Positions 8,683-18,072 are shown, counted from the stretch's first letter. The stretch is DNA of 64,000 nt from Martinezella tropici (GCA_000799755.1 JUHI01000014.1:104523-168522), one strand, 5' to 3'. Numbers and translations: made by a program. Notes: generated by a model not told the origin, from the letters alone.

Positions 8683-8950
8683 CGACCCTCACCGAAGGTC
8701 GGCAGAAAGCCGAGGTCATCGTCATACACAGCCGGGCCCACTGGACCGTCCTAAGATCGCCAATCCCGATGCCGACAGCCCGCGCCACGATCAGCGCTTT
8801 CTCAAGCTGGCAATTCGGCTGGCCGGACTCGAGTTCGACGATGAAGCGTTCGCCCGTTCCGGCGCGGGCGGCAAGCTCGGCCCATGTCCAGCCGAAGCCT
8901 TTGCGTTTTCCCCGAACGGCGGCGCTGAACTTGCGTGCGGACCTGAACAT
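8663..8950 (-). CDS. HipB-like XRE-family DNA-binding protein (antitoxin type)
   Basis: A 95-residue protein with a central helix-turn-helix: WTWAELAARAGTGERFIVEL, then ESGQPNCQLEKALIVARAVG. It starts at an ATG preceded by AGGAGA. This is the usual layout of HipB antitoxins, which bind their own promoter. The tail after GDL is not conserved and overlaps the next frame by 20 bases. The toxin partner seems degraded, so this is either a relic or a free-standing regulator. Confidence 0.65.
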   Translation of the reverse strand: MFRSARKFSAAVRGKRKGFGWTWAELAARAGTGERFIVELESGQPNCQLEKALIVARAVGIGIGDLRTVQWARLCMTMTSAFCRPSVRVDDNYFP

Positions 8951-9226
8951 CGACCATCTCCTATGGCGGCTTACCGAACGGAAGATTCGTAAAACACGAT
9001 GCCATTCTTACTGATCGGGAAGTGACGATAAGGGCTGCCAGAGACCATCCCGAGCGGTAAGCCTTATCTCTTGCAGCGGAGGTACAGAACGGGGTCGGTG
9101 AAATTCGTCTCTCTCTCTCTTCCGCTCTCTTGCAAGACAAGGCCTGAAGCAACAACAGGACCATCGGTTCTTATCTCTTCAAGAGCAGCAACCCTCGATT
9201 GAATGCGAGTGACGATCCTGCCGATC

Positions 9227-10180
9227 TCATGCCTCGATTAGGCGCTCGGCGCTGAACTTGTCCGTAATCAGCGTATCGATAACCCCGATCCTCAAGGCAC
9301 CGGCGATTGCCGCCGTCTTCTTTGCACCGCCCGCAAGCGCGATGACCCGATCGACCCGTTCGAGGTCTTCAAGAGGCAAGCCGATGACGCGATCATCGAG
9401 CGGCGTCTTTACAGGCTTGCCGTCCTTGTTGAAAAACCGCAGCGATATATCGCCGACCGCACCTGCCTCGGCAAGGTCGGCAAGCTCCCGTGACGAGAAG
9501 ATATTGCCGGATCTTGCCAGCAATTCTGATGGCTCGACGGCGCCGATGCCGACGATGGCGAGCGTGATGCTGCCGAAGAGGTCCATCGTCTCCCGCACGA
9601 ACGGGTCCGCCTGCATCAGGAGTTTGGCCTCGCGCGAGCTTGTCACACCCTGCACGGGAAGAAGCTTTGGCTCCGCACCCGTTAGCCGTGCGAGGCGGGT
9701 GGTCAGCTGAGTGGCATGCGTCTGGACCGACGGATCGCCCATGCCGCCAAGCGTCTGGACGACATATTTGGCCTGGGCACTTTTTTGCGGATGAATATTT
9801 TCCACCATCCTGAAAATCGTCTGGCTCCAGCTCGACACGCCGATGATTTCGCCGGGTGCGAGCGTAACCTCCAGAAGATGCGCGCCAGCCTCGCCGATCC
9901 GGGCCATGATGGCTCCGTCCCGGTCTTCGGTGCATTCGACGACGATCGCCTCGGGGAGGCCGTACCTCTCGCGTAGCGCTCCTTCCAGGTCGCTATAGGT
10001 GCCCACTGGCGGAATGACGCTCGTGCGCACGATGTCTTCCGCTTCGGCCCGTTTCAGCATGCGCGAAACGGTTGCCTGCGACAGGCGAAGATGTTGCGCG
10101 ATATCCGCCTGCCGCTTGCCCTCTATATGGTACATCTGGGCAACTCTTGAGATGAGGCGGAGTTCGTTAAGGCGAGCCAT
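9227..10180 (-). CDS. SorC/DeoR-type sugar-binding transcriptional regulator
   Basis: A 317-residue regulator. The N-terminal helix-turn-helix (EGKRQADIAQHLRLSQATVS, then RMLKRAE) is followed by a sugar-binding domain with GEIIGVSSW, QTLGGMGDPS and the ALAGGAKKTAAIAGAL phosphosugar-type end. It is the last gene of the minus-strand block, 21 bases beyond the kinase stop. A TGAAT-N4-ATTCA element sits just upstream of its start and again before both divergent operons, so it likely represses the whole island and itself until a phosphorylated sugar appears. Confidence 0.92.
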   Translation of the reverse strand: MARLNELRLISRVAQMYHIEGKRQADIAQHLRLSQATVSRMLKRAEAEDIVRTSVIPPVGTYSDLEGALRERYGLPEAIVVECTEDRDGAIMARIGEAGAHLLEVTLAPGEIIGVSSWSQTIFRMVENIHPQKSAQAKYVVQTLGGMGDPSVQTHATQLTTRLARLTGAEPKLLPVQGVTSSREAKLLMQADPFVRETMDLFGSITLAIVGIGAVEPSELLARSGNIFSSRELADLAEAGAVGDISLRFFNKDGKPVKTPLDDRVIGLPLEDLERVDRVIALAGGAKKTAAIAGALRIGVIDTLITDKFSAERLIEA

Positions 10181-10192
10181 CGTTGATCCCGG

Positions 10193-10210
10193 GGTGAATT
10201 TTTATTCACC
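10193..10210. promoter_or_regulatory. Operator, SorC-regulator type (copy 1)
   Basis: A perfect 7-4-7 palindrome, GGTGAAT-TTTT-ATTCACC. It overlaps the kinase stop codon and lies 13 bases before the regulator start, which suggests autoregulation. It shares the TGAAT-N4-ATTCA core with the copies at 13514 and 13654. Confidence 0.75.
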
Positions 10211-11668
10211 TTTAACCGGAGTTGTCGGCAACGTCGAGCGGGCCAGCGCATCATTCCACCTGTTCAGGAGGGTCGTATCGTCGATGGCTTCCGGCTCGAT
10301 GACTTCGGTGTTTCGCGGAAGTGTCGCTATAGCATCGAGATCCGGCCAGAGGCCGATAGAAAGACCGGCAAGATAAGCTGCTCCAAGCGCCGATGCTTCC
10401 GGCGCTTCGCACTGGATGACAGCGTGTCTTACCAGGTTCGATACGCATTGCATGAGGAAGCGGTTCCGGCTCGGTCCACCATCGACGTAAAGCGTGCCGA
10501 GTTCGCCGCCGCTCTGCGCACGCATCGCCGTGATGACGTCGCGCACCTGGAGTGCGATCGAGTCAGTAACCGAGCGGGCCATCTGCGCGCGGGTGGTGCT
10601 GAAATTGATCTGCGAGAAGAGCGCGCGCGCGTCGGAATTCCAGTGGGGCGCGCCGAGCCCGACGAAGGCGGGTACGAACCCCGGACCATCTGGCTCGGCG
10701 GTCGCGGCGAGGTCGACAAGCGATGCAACGTCCGGAAGGCCCAGAATGCTCGCCATCCATGGCAGGCTTGCGGCACACACAAGAATGTTGCCCTCGAATG
10801 CGTAGGTCGGCTGCCCGTCAATGCGCCAGGCAACGGTCGTCGTAATGCCATTGCGTGGCGCGATGAAGCGGGGAAGGGTGGTCATGACGGAGGACCCGGT
10901 TCCGAAGGTCGCCTTGCCATCGCCCGGCTTGAAGGCTCCGTGGCCGAACAATGCCGCATGGCTGTCGCCGATGGCCGATCTGATCGGCGTGCCATCCGGG
11001 ACGCCGGCAAGACCATGCGTAGCGCCAAAATCCGCGGAACTGTCGAGCACTTCGGGAAGGAGCCGGATATCGACCCCGAAGATACTACCGAGCTCCTCGC
11101 TCCAGGCTTGGCCCTCTAGGTCGAACAACTGACTTCGCGCGGCATTCGAGGCGTCGCAAACATGGCTGCGGCCGCCGGTCAGGCAATGAATGAGCCAGCT
11201 ATCGATCGTTCCAATGCGGACTTTTCTCCCATGCGGGATCCGATCGAGGAGCCAGCGGAACTTCGGGCCAGGAAACATAGGATCGAGCGGAAGGCCGGTC
11301 AGCGCCTCGACACGCTTCAGGTGCCCATCGGCGATGAGACGCTGGCAATCCGCTGCGGTGCGCCGGCATTGCCAGCTCAACACCGGGCCAAGCGGCTTGC
11401 CTGTTTCGGCATGCCAAACGGTAACGGACTCGCGCTGGTTGGAGATTGCTACCGCTTCGATTGTCACGCCAGGCGCATCTTGCAGGCAAAGTTCGATCGC
11501 TTCGCGCACGGACGCATGGATTCGATCCGGATCCTGCTCGACCCAGCCCGGCTCCGGATAGGAGATTCCCGCCGGGGCCGAGCCCCTGGCAACGATGTGT
11601 CCGCTTTCGGAGACCAGCACCGCCTTGGAATTGGTGGTCCCCTGGTCGATTGCCAGAATGGCCCGCAT
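10202..11668 (-). CDS. FGGY-family carbohydrate kinase
   Basis: A kinase of about 488 residues. It begins MRAILAIDQGTTNSKAVLV, the FGGY phosphate-1 motif. The N-terminal domain has WVEQDP and SNQRESVTVW, and the C-terminal domain has FGTGSSVMTT and YVDGGPSRNRFLMQ. The start at 11668 has GGAGG five bases upstream. It sits next to a split transketolase, so it probably phosphorylates a ketose so that transketolase can cleave it. The FGGY family spans glycerol, xylulose, erythrulose and apulose kinases; the substrate is not resolved here. Confidence 0.9.
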   Translation of the reverse strand: MRAILAIDQGTTNSKAVLVSESGHIVARGSAPAGISYPEPGWVEQDPDRIHASVREAIELCLQDAPGVTIEAVAISNQRESVTVWHAETGKPLGPVLSWQCRRTAADCQRLIADGHLKRVEALTGLPLDPMFPGPKFRWLLDRIPHGRKVRIGTIDSWLIHCLTGGRSHVCDASNAARSQLFDLEGQAWSEELGSIFGVDIRLLPEVLDSSADFGATHGLAGVPDGTPIRSAIGDSHAALFGHGAFKPGDGKATFGTGSSVMTTLPRFIAPRNGITTTVAWRIDGQPTYAFEGNILVCAASLPWMASILGLPDVASLVDLAATAEPDGPGFVPAFVGLGAPHWNSDARALFSQINFSTTRAQMARSVTDSIALQVRDVITAMRAQSGGELGTLYVDGGPSRNRFLMQCVSNLVRHAVIQCEAPEASALGAAYLAGLSIGLWPDLDAIATLPRNTEVIEPEAIDDTTLLNRWNDALARSTLPTTPVKGE

Positions 11669-11735
11669 CATACCCTCCACTGATAACAACGCTCCGGGGC
11701 GGCAGTCCGCCCCGGCTCGAATGCGCGCTTATGGC

Positions 11736-12692
11736 CTACTTGCGCTTGATAAGCGCTTGCGCGGCGTCCGCAATAGCTGATGGAGCCATGCCGAATTCGT
11801 CGAGCAGGAATTCGGCCGAGCCGGTTGGTGCGTAGACGCCGGGAACACCAAGGCGCGTCATCGGCACGGGAGCATTGTCGACAACAACTTCGGCCACAGC
11901 CGATCCCAGCCCGCCAAAGATCGAATGCTCTTCCGCCGTCACGATCGCGCCGGTTTCGTTTGCCGCCGCAATGACGGCATCTTCATCGATCGGGCGGACC
12001 GTGGCGAGATTGAGCACCTTGGCCTTGATGCCACGCTGCGCGAGAATGTCGGCGGCCTTCATCATGCGATGGGTCAGCGTTCCGTTTGCGATGAGCGTGA
12101 CATCGGAACCTTCACGCAGGAGATTGGCCTTTCCGAGCTCGAACTTGTGCCCTTCCGGCAAAAGGTCGGGCACGCCAACGCGCGACAGGCGCAGGAAGCA
12201 GGGGCCGTTATAGCTTGCCGCCCATTCCACTGCGGCGGCCGTCTCGATGCGGTCGCAGGGTGCGATCACGGGAAGGTTGGGCAGAACGCGCGTCCAGGCG
12301 AAATCCTCGATCGAATGATGGGTAGGGCCGAGTTCGCCATAGGCCATTCCGGACGAAATGCCGACGAGCTTGACGTTGGCGTTCGAGTAGGAAATGTCGG
12401 CCTTGATCTGCTCGAGCGATCGGCCCGTCAGGAACGGCGAGGCGCCGCAGACATAGGGGAGGCGCCCGCCATTGGCGAGGCCCGCACCGACGCCGACCAT
12501 GTTCTGCTCGGCGATGCCGACATTGATCAGGCGATCGGGAAACTTGGACTTGAAGCCGCCGAGCTTCGAAGATCCAACCGAATCGTTGCAGACTGCAACG
12601 ATCTTCTCGTTCTCGGCGGCAAGGCGTTCGAGCGTCGATGCGAAAGCGTCTCGGCAGTCATGGAGCTTGGGTGCGTTCACGGGCGCATTCAT
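11736..12692 (-). CDS. Transketolase, C-terminal subunit
   Basis: A 318-residue protein with the pyrimidine-binding and C-terminal transketolase domains: VCNDSVGSSKLG, NVGIAEQNMVGVGAGLA with the conserved activating Glu, and the GAIVTAEEHSIFGGLGSAV segment. Its start overlaps the stop of the N-terminal subunit by one base. Split transketolases of this type act as a complex with TPP and transfer two-carbon ketol units in the cytoplasm. It is 68 bases upstream of the kinase. Confidence 0.93.
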   Translation of the reverse strand: MNAPVNAPKLHDCRDAFASTLERLAAENEKIVAVCNDSVGSSKLGGFKSKFPDRLINVGIAEQNMVGVGAGLANGGRLPYVCGASPFLTGRSLEQIKADISYSNANVKLVGISSGMAYGELGPTHHSIEDFAWTRVLPNLPVIAPCDRIETAAAVEWAASYNGPCFLRLSRVGVPDLLPEGHKFELGKANLLREGSDVTLIANGTLTHRMMKAADILAQRGIKAKVLNLATVRPIDEDAVIAAANETGAIVTAEEHSIFGGLGSAVAEVVVDNAPVPMTRLGVPGVYAPTGSAEFLLDEFGMAPSAIADAAQALIKRK

Positions 12693-13501
12693 TAAAGTGC
12701 CTCCGACAATTCTGCCAATGCGATTTCATATTGTTCCTTGTTCGGAACCTTGTGGTGCCAGTCGACACGGTCCTGCATGAAGGAGATCCCATGTCCCTTG
12801 TTGGTGTGCGCGACGATGCAATGCGGACGGTCGCTTCGATGCTCGAGCGCCGGGACGACCTCGCGCATGGTGTTGCCGTCGATTTCGCTGACATTCCAGC
12901 CAAAGGCTTCGAGCTTCGGGCGGAGCGGGGCGATGTCGTTCGTATCCGAAAGCGCTGCGCCTTGCTGGAAACGGTTGTGGTCGACAATGAGGGTGAGGTT
13001 ATCAAGCCGGAACTGCGCTGCCGCCATGATCGCCTCCCAGTTGGAGCCCTCCTGCATCTCGCCGTCGCCGGTGATGACATAGGTATGGTAGCCAGCGCCC
13101 GATAACTTCGCCGCCTTCGCCATGCCGACGGCAACCGGCAGACCGTGCCCGAGGGGGCCGGTGTTGGTTTCGACGCCCGGCACCTTGTTGCAATTGGGAT
13201 GACCATTGAGTCGCGAATGCGGCTTCAGGAAAGTCGCGATTTCCTCTTCCGGAATGAAGCCGCGTTTTGCCAGAGTGACGTAGAGCGCACATGCCGTATG
13301 TCCCTTGGACAGCACAAACCTGTCCCGATCGGGATGTTTCGGCTGATCCGGCCAGATGCGCAGCACGCGGAAGTACAGCGCAGTCAGTAGATCGATCACG
13401 GACATCTCGCCGCCAATATGTCCCGCACCTGCTTCATAGACTGCCTGGAGGTCTCGCAGGCGTATCTGGCGAGCAATGCGTTCAAGTTCGGAAGGCTCCA
13501 T
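12692..13501 (-). CDS. Transketolase, N-terminal (TPP-binding) subunit
   Basis: A 269-residue protein. It carries FVLSKGHTACALYVTLAKRG, the GHGLPVAVGMA loop and the TPP/metal motif GDGEMQEGSNWEA, ending in DHN. ATG at 13501 is preceded by GAGGAAACA; a longer frame exists upstream but includes the operator region. It is the first gene of the minus-strand operon (transketolase pair, kinase, regulator), with an operator copy 13 bases upstream of the start. Confidence 0.93.
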   Translation of the reverse strand: MEPSELERIARQIRLRDLQAVYEAGAGHIGGEMSVIDLLTALYFRVLRIWPDQPKHPDRDRFVLSKGHTACALYVTLAKRGFIPEEEIATFLKPHSRLNGHPNCNKVPGVETNTGPLGHGLPVAVGMAKAAKLSGAGYHTYVITGDGEMQEGSNWEAIMAAAQFRLDNLTLIVDHNRFQQGAALSDTNDIAPLRPKLEAFGWNVSEIDGNTMREVVPALEHRSDRPHCIVAHTNKGHGISFMQDRVDWHHKVPNKEQYEIALAELSEAL

Positions 13502-13513
13502 TGTTTCCTCGCG

Positions 13514-13527
13514 TGAATAAATATTCA
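13514..13527. promoter_or_regulatory. Operator, SorC-regulator type (copy 2)
   Basis: The palindrome TGAATA-AA-TATTCA lies just upstream of the transketolase N-terminal subunit start. It matches the core of copies 1 and 3. An AT-rich stretch directly beyond it (ATTTATATTTTTGCA) could hold the promoter. Confidence 0.75.
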
Positions 13528-13653
13528 TGTATTTATATTTTTGCACAGGAAGGCTGTTAGTCAAGCCCTTAGCGGCAGGTTGTTGTCAAATCGGGTCGAA
13601 AGGACTCTGTTGACAGCGCCAAATCGAGTTGGTAATGAATTTTCCAGCATATG

Positions 13654-13667
13654 TGAATAAATATTCT
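13654..13667. promoter_or_regulatory. Operator, SorC-regulator type (copy 3)
   Basis: TGAATA-AA-TATTCT is copy 2 with a single mismatch, about 60-70 bases upstream of the plus-strand ABC operon. It places the importer under the same regulator as the minus-strand kinase-transketolase operon. Confidence 0.72.
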
Positions 13668-13724
13668 AGTTTGAAGATTTAGCAGCCAGGCATGGCCGCT
13701 GGCCTCGGACCCCTGGGAGGAATG

Positions 13725-14705
13725 ATGGTGGCGATCGACGTCAATGAACAGAGCCGTCCGTCCGTGACATGGCTAAGAAAGCTTACCGGCGCGACCGGGC
13801 CGCTTGTTGGATTGCTCGCTCTTTGCGTTTTCCTAAGCCTCAGCACCGATGCGTTTCTCTCGCTCCGCAACGGCCTTAACATCCTCGATCAGATCACCGT
13901 GCTTGGCATCATGGCCGTCGGCATGACCTTCGTCATCCTGATCGGCGGTATCGACCTTTCGGTTGGTTCGGTGCTTGCGCTTGCCATGATGGTCATGGGC
14001 TGGGCGGCAAATATTGCCGGCCTGCCGCTCGTTGCGGGGATTGCAGTGGCGCTCGTCGCGTCCGCCGCCAGCGGGCTGATCGTCGGACTTCTCGTTACCC
14101 TTTTCAGGGTTCCAGCCTTCATCGCGACGCTGGCGATGATGTCCGCCGCGCGCGGCGTCGCGAACATGATCACCGACGGCCAGCAGATCGTCGGGTTTCC
14201 CGACTGGTTCATGATGCTGGCAATCGACCGTCATTTCGGCGTTCTGACGGCAACGGTTTTCCTGATGCTCGCGGTCGTCGCTGTGGCCTGGGTATTCCTT
14301 CACTTCCGCTCCGAGGGGCGCATGCTTTATGCCGTCGGCGGCAATCCGGAAGTTGCGCGTCTCGCCGGCATCAATGTCCAGCTCGTGACGATTGCCGTCT
14401 ATGTCGCAAGTGCGGTGCTTGCCGGTCTGGCCGGTATCGTGCTGGCGGCCCGCCTCGACTCCGTTCAACCGTCCAGCGGCTTTGGATATGAACTTGATAC
14501 GATTGCGGCCGTCGTCATTGGCGGAACCTCCCTTTCCGGCGGATCCGGCGGCATTGGCGGAACGCTCATCGGAGTCTTGATCATCGGCGTCCTGCGCAAC
14601 GGCCTCAACCTGCTCAATGTCTCGCCATTCCTGCAGCAGGTCATCATCGGCATTGTCATCGTACTCGCGGTCGGTGCGGAAACGATCCGCCGGCGGCGCG
14701 CCTGA
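13725..14705 (+). CDS. Ribose-type sugar ABC transporter permease (RbsC-like)
   Basis: A permease of about 326 residues with eight to ten hydrophobic segments. It has the family signatures GMTFVILIGGIDLSVGSVLA and IAAVVIGGTSLSGGSGGIGG. GGGAGGA precedes three possible in-frame starts (ATG 13722, ATG 13725, GTG 13728); I chose the second for spacing. It is the first gene of the plus-strand operon downstream of operator copy 3. It acts in the inner membrane with the two following subunits. Confidence 0.92.
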   Translation: MVAIDVNEQSRPSVTWLRKLTGATGPLVGLLALCVFLSLSTDAFLSLRNGLNILDQITVLGIMAVGMTFVILIGGIDLSVGSVLALAMMVMGWAANIAGLPLVAGIAVALVASAASGLIVGLLVTLFRVPAFIATLAMMSAARGVANMITDGQQIVGFPDWFMMLAIDRHFGVLTATVFLMLAVVAVAWVFLHFRSEGRMLYAVGGNPEVARLAGINVQLVTIAVYVASAVLAGLAGIVLAARLDSVQPSSGFGYELDTIAAVVIGGTSLSGGSGGIGGTLIGVLIIGVLRNGLNLLNVSPFLQQVIIGIVIVLAVGAETIRRRRA

Positions 14706-14822
14706 TAGTCGGGTCCGCGCCCGGCGGTCCCTAACGATTTCCTCTCCGACAAGGTTTGGAGCGGATCATTTGCCCGAGGGGGAGGACTACCCAAGGGTTC
14801 ATTGCAAAAAGGAGGACATAAA

Positions 14823-15752
14823 ATGAAACTTTTGCGTATTCTTCTGGCCTCGGCCGCAGTGCTTTCGTTGTCGCTCGGCTCCGTTCAGGCAAAAGACACG
14901 AAGAAAATCGGCCTGGCTGTCGCAAACCTGCAGGCAAATTTCTTCAATCAGATCAAGCAGTCGGTCGAGGATGAAGCCAAGAAGCGCGGCATTCAGGTCG
15001 TGACCGTGGATGCCAAGGGCGATGGCCCGACCCAGATCAACCAGATCCAGGATCTCCTGACCCAGAATATCGATGCCTTGATCTACATCCCCGCAGGCGC
15101 GGCGGCGGCAACGGTTCCGGTCAAGCTTGCCAAGAATGCTGGCATTCCGGTCGTCAACGTCGACCGCAACGCCGATGGCGCCCCCGGCGACACCTTCCTT
15201 GCAACGGATTCCGTCGCGTCGGCCAAAGCCGTCTGCGATTACATCCTCAAGCAAGCTGGCGGCAAGGGAAAGATGGTGATCATTCACGGTCAGAAGGGCA
15301 CGACGCCGGAAGTCGATCGCAGCAAGGGTTGCGCTGAATCGCTAAAGGCAAATCCCGGCGTGAAGGTCGTTGCCGAGCAGTATTCCAACATGTGGGCCCA
15401 GGATGAGGGCTTCCAGATCATGCAGAACATGCTGCAGGCAAATCCGGATGTGTCGATCGTGTTTGCGCAGGCCGACGCGCTTGCACTTGGCGCAGCACAG
15501 GCGATCAAGGTAGCAAACCCGTCACAGAAGATCGTCGTCGGCGGCTTTGACGGTGATACTGCGGCTCTGGAAGCACTCAGCAAGGGTGTTTTCGACGTTA
15601 CCGCGACCCAGCAGACCCAGAAAATGGGCCGCGACGCGGTCGCTAATGCCGTCAAGCTCGTCGCCGGCGAGAAAGTGCCCCCGGTGCAGCTCATGGACGC
15701 CACACTGACGACCAAGGAAAACGTGGCCGGCTTCATCGCCAACCATCCCTAA
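14823..15752 (+). CDS. Periplasmic sugar-binding protein (RbsB-like)
   Basis: A 309-residue exported protein. ATG at 14823 follows AAAAGGAGGACATAAA, the strongest ribosome site of this operon. A signal peptide of about 23 residues ends SVQA. The mature part has the type 1 periplasmic fold: IGLAVANLQANFFNQIKQSV, VVNVDRNADGAPGD, IVVGGFDGD and ATQQTQKMG. It sets the specificity of the importer. The family binds ribose, galactose, xylitol, erythritol and similar ligands. Confidence 0.93.
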   Translation: MKLLRILLASAAVLSLSLGSVQAKDTKKIGLAVANLQANFFNQIKQSVEDEAKKRGIQVVTVDAKGDGPTQINQIQDLLTQNIDALIYIPAGAAAATVPVKLAKNAGIPVVNVDRNADGAPGDTFLATDSVASAKAVCDYILKQAGGKGKMVIIHGQKGTTPEVDRSKGCAESLKANPGVKVVAEQYSNMWAQDEGFQIMQNMLQANPDVSIVFAQADALALGAAQAIKVANPSQKIVVGGFDGDTAALEALSKGVFDVTATQQTQKMGRDAVANAVKLVAGEKVPPVQLMDATLTTKENVAGFIANHP

Positions 15753-15780
15753 TCGTACCGAGGTCTTGAGGAGGTATGCC

Positions 15781-17259
15781 GTGACTGAGCCCGTTCTTTC
15801 ACTGCGAGGCATTAGCAAGCGCTACGGACCGCTTCAGGTGCTCAAGAATGTGGATCTGGACGTCCATGCCGGCGAAGTGGTTGCGCTTCTTGGCGAAAAC
15901 GGGGCGGGCAAATCCACCTTGTCTGGCATTATTGCAGGGTCACGCACGCCCTCCGAGGGAATGATGACATGGCTGGGGCAGCCCTATGCCCCAGCCGCAC
16001 CGCGCGACGCGATCGACAAGGGTGTAGTCCTGATCCACCAGGAATTGCAGCTCCTGCCGCATCTGTCGATCGCTGAAAACGTCTTCATCGGGCGATGGCC
16101 GATGAAGAACGGAGTTGTCGATCGCCCCCAGATGATCCGGCGCGCGCAGGAACAGCTTGCGCGGCTGAACCTGCATATTCCGGCGACGCGCAAGGTCGAA
16201 GGTCTCTCGACGGCCAATCAGCAGCTCATCGAAATCGCCAAGGCATTGGCCCTCAATGCCAAGTTGCTGATCCTTGACGAACCGACCGCCGCGCTCGGAG
16301 GAGCAGAGACGGAGGCCCTGTTCGAGCAGGTAAGAAAGCTCCGGTCAGAAGGTGTCGGCATCATCTACATTTCGCACCGCATGGAGGAGATCAAGCAGAT
16401 CACCGATCGCATTGTCGTCCTGCGTGATGGCGAGCGTGTCCAGGAGTTTGCCGACAGTGCCACCCCGGTTCGGACCATCGTCGAGAGCATGGTCGGCCGT
16501 TCGCTGGACCGGCTGTTCCCGACGCTTCCCGAGCCGACGGGCCGGGCGGTGCTGCAGGTCAACGGACTGACCTCGCCTGACGGGTCCTTCCAGGATGTGA
16601 CGTTCGATGTTCGGGCCGGCGAGATTCTCGGCATTGCCGGGTTGGTCGGTGCCGGCCGCACGGAACTCGTGCGTGCCATTTCCGGAGCAGATCCGACAAG
16701 CGCCGGTTCGATCAGGCTCGAGGGCGAAGAACTCAAGCTTCGCGACCCGGCAGATGCGATCGCAAAGGGCATCGTCATGGTACCCGAGGATCGCAAGGAA
16801 CAGGGCCTCGTCGTCGGCCATCGCATCAGCGAGAACATCGTCTACGCCAATCTCGACAGGCTCGGTGGGCGCTGGATTACCTCGCGCATGAAGGGCAACT
16901 TCGCCGAAAAGGCCGTGGCGAAGTTCGGCGTCAAGGGCCGCGCCGAGCAATATGCCTCCGACCTGTCCGGCGGCAACCAACAAAAGGTCGTCATCGCCAA
17001 ATGGCTGATGCGCGATCCCAAGGTCGTGGTCCTCGACGAGCCGACCCGAGGCATAGACGTCGGCGCCCGAGCCAGCATCTACGACATCATCGTCAACCTC
17101 GCCAAGCAGGGCGTGGCCGTCATTGTCGTCAGCTCCGATCTTGAGGAGGTTCTCGGCGTCTCCAACCGAATTCTCGTGCTTGCCCAGGGCAAACAGGCAG
17201 GCATTCTCAATCGTGACGAGGCTAACGATGTCTCCGTCATGGAACTTGCGACAATATAG
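15781..17259 (+). CDS. Sugar ABC transporter ATP-binding protein (RbsA-like, two domains)
   Basis: A 492-residue tandem ABC ATPase. Domain 1 has Walker A GENGAGKST and Walker B LLILDEPTAAL. Domain 2 has the usual degenerate Walker A (GLVGAGRTEL), the signature LSGGNQQKVVIAKWL and VVLDEPTRGIDVGA. The GTG at 15781 is preferred because GAGGAGG ends six bases before it. It completes the importer with the permease and binding protein upstream. Confidence 0.94.
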   Translation: MTEPVLSLRGISKRYGPLQVLKNVDLDVHAGEVVALLGENGAGKSTLSGIIAGSRTPSEGMMTWLGQPYAPAAPRDAIDKGVVLIHQELQLLPHLSIAENVFIGRWPMKNGVVDRPQMIRRAQEQLARLNLHIPATRKVEGLSTANQQLIEIAKALALNAKLLILDEPTAALGGAETEALFEQVRKLRSEGVGIIYISHRMEEIKQITDRIVVLRDGERVQEFADSATPVRTIVESMVGRSLDRLFPTLPEPTGRAVLQVNGLTSPDGSFQDVTFDVRAGEILGIAGLVGAGRTELVRAISGADPTSAGSIRLEGEELKLRDPADAIAKGIVMVPEDRKEQGLVVGHRISENIVYANLDRLGGRWITSRMKGNFAEKAVAKFGVKGRAEQYASDLSGGNQQKVVIAKWLMRDPKVVVLDEPTRGIDVGARASIYDIIVNLAKQGVAVIVVSSDLEEVLGVSNRILVLAQGKQAGILNRDEANDVSVMELATI

Positions 17260-17279
17260 ACAAATAGAAAGGAAGAGCG

Positions 17280-18068
17280 GTGTCGGACATCACTCTGAAC
17301 GCCCCGAAACTTTTCGATCTCCGCGGACAGGTCGCGCTCGTGACCGGAGCTGGAAGCGGCATCGGGCAGCGCATCGCAATCGGCCTGGCACAATGCGGCG
17401 CCGACGTCGCACTTCTTGATCGCCGCTCCGATGATGGCCTGGCGAACACGGCCTCGCATATCGAGGCGGCCGGTCGCCGTTTCCTCCAGATTGCGGCCGA
17501 TGTCACCAGCAAATCTTCTCTTGCGGAGGCGGTTGCCCGCACCGAGGCGGAGCTCGGGGCACTGACGCTTGCCGTCAACGCCGCCGGCATCGCCAATGCC
17601 AAGCCGGCAGAGGAAATGGAGGAGGACCAGTATCAGACGTTGATGGATATCAATCTGAAGGGTGTTTTCCTGTCATGCCAGGCAGAAGCGCGCGCCATGC
17701 TGAAAAATGGACGCGGATCGATCGTTAACATCGCCTCCATGTCCGGCGTCATCGTCAATCGTGGCCTGAGCCAGGCGCATTACAACGCTTCCAAGGCCGG
17801 CGTGATTCACATGTCGAAGTCGCTCGCGATGGAGTGGGTCGGCCGCGGCATCCGAGTCAACACCATCTCGCCGGGATATACTGCAACGCCGATGAACACG
17901 CGTCCGGAGATGGTCCACCAGACCAAGCTCTTCGAGGAGCAGACGCCGATGCAGCGCATGGCGACCGTCGATGAGATGGTCGGTCCCGCCGTCTTCCTGC
18001 TATCGAATGCCGCGAGCTTCGTGACGGGCGTCGACCTGCTCGTCGACGGCGGCTTCTGCTGCTGGTGA
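17280..18068 (+). CDS. SDR, probable polyol/sugar dehydrogenase
   Basis: A 262-residue SDR with TGAGSGIG, VNAAGIAN, the catalytic serine in NIASMSG and YNASKAGV, ending GVDLLVDGGFCCW. That C-terminal form is common in polyol dehydrogenases that oxidise a sugar alcohol to a ketose. GTG at 17280 follows AAAGGAAGAGCG. It lies 20 bases after the ATPase and four bases before tpiA, so it belongs to the catabolic operon. A role making a ketose for the adjacent FGGY kinase is an inference. Confidence 0.85.
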   Translation: MSDITLNAPKLFDLRGQVALVTGAGSGIGQRIAIGLAQCGADVALLDRRSDDGLANTASHIEAAGRRFLQIAADVTSKSSLAEAVARTEAELGALTLAVNAAGIANAKPAEEMEEDQYQTLMDINLKGVFLSCQAEARAMLKNGRGSIVNIASMSGVIVNRGLSQAHYNASKAGVIHMSKSLAMEWVGRGIRVNTISPGYTATPMNTRPEMVHQTKLFEEQTPMQRMATVDEMVGPAVFLLSNAASFVTGVDLLVDGGFCCW

Positions 18069-18072
18069 CGTC

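Noticed and set aside
9106..9130. Short CT-rich repeat between the HipB-like and SorC genes
   Set aside because: Only a few imperfect units in a non-coding gap; no sign of phase variation of a gene.
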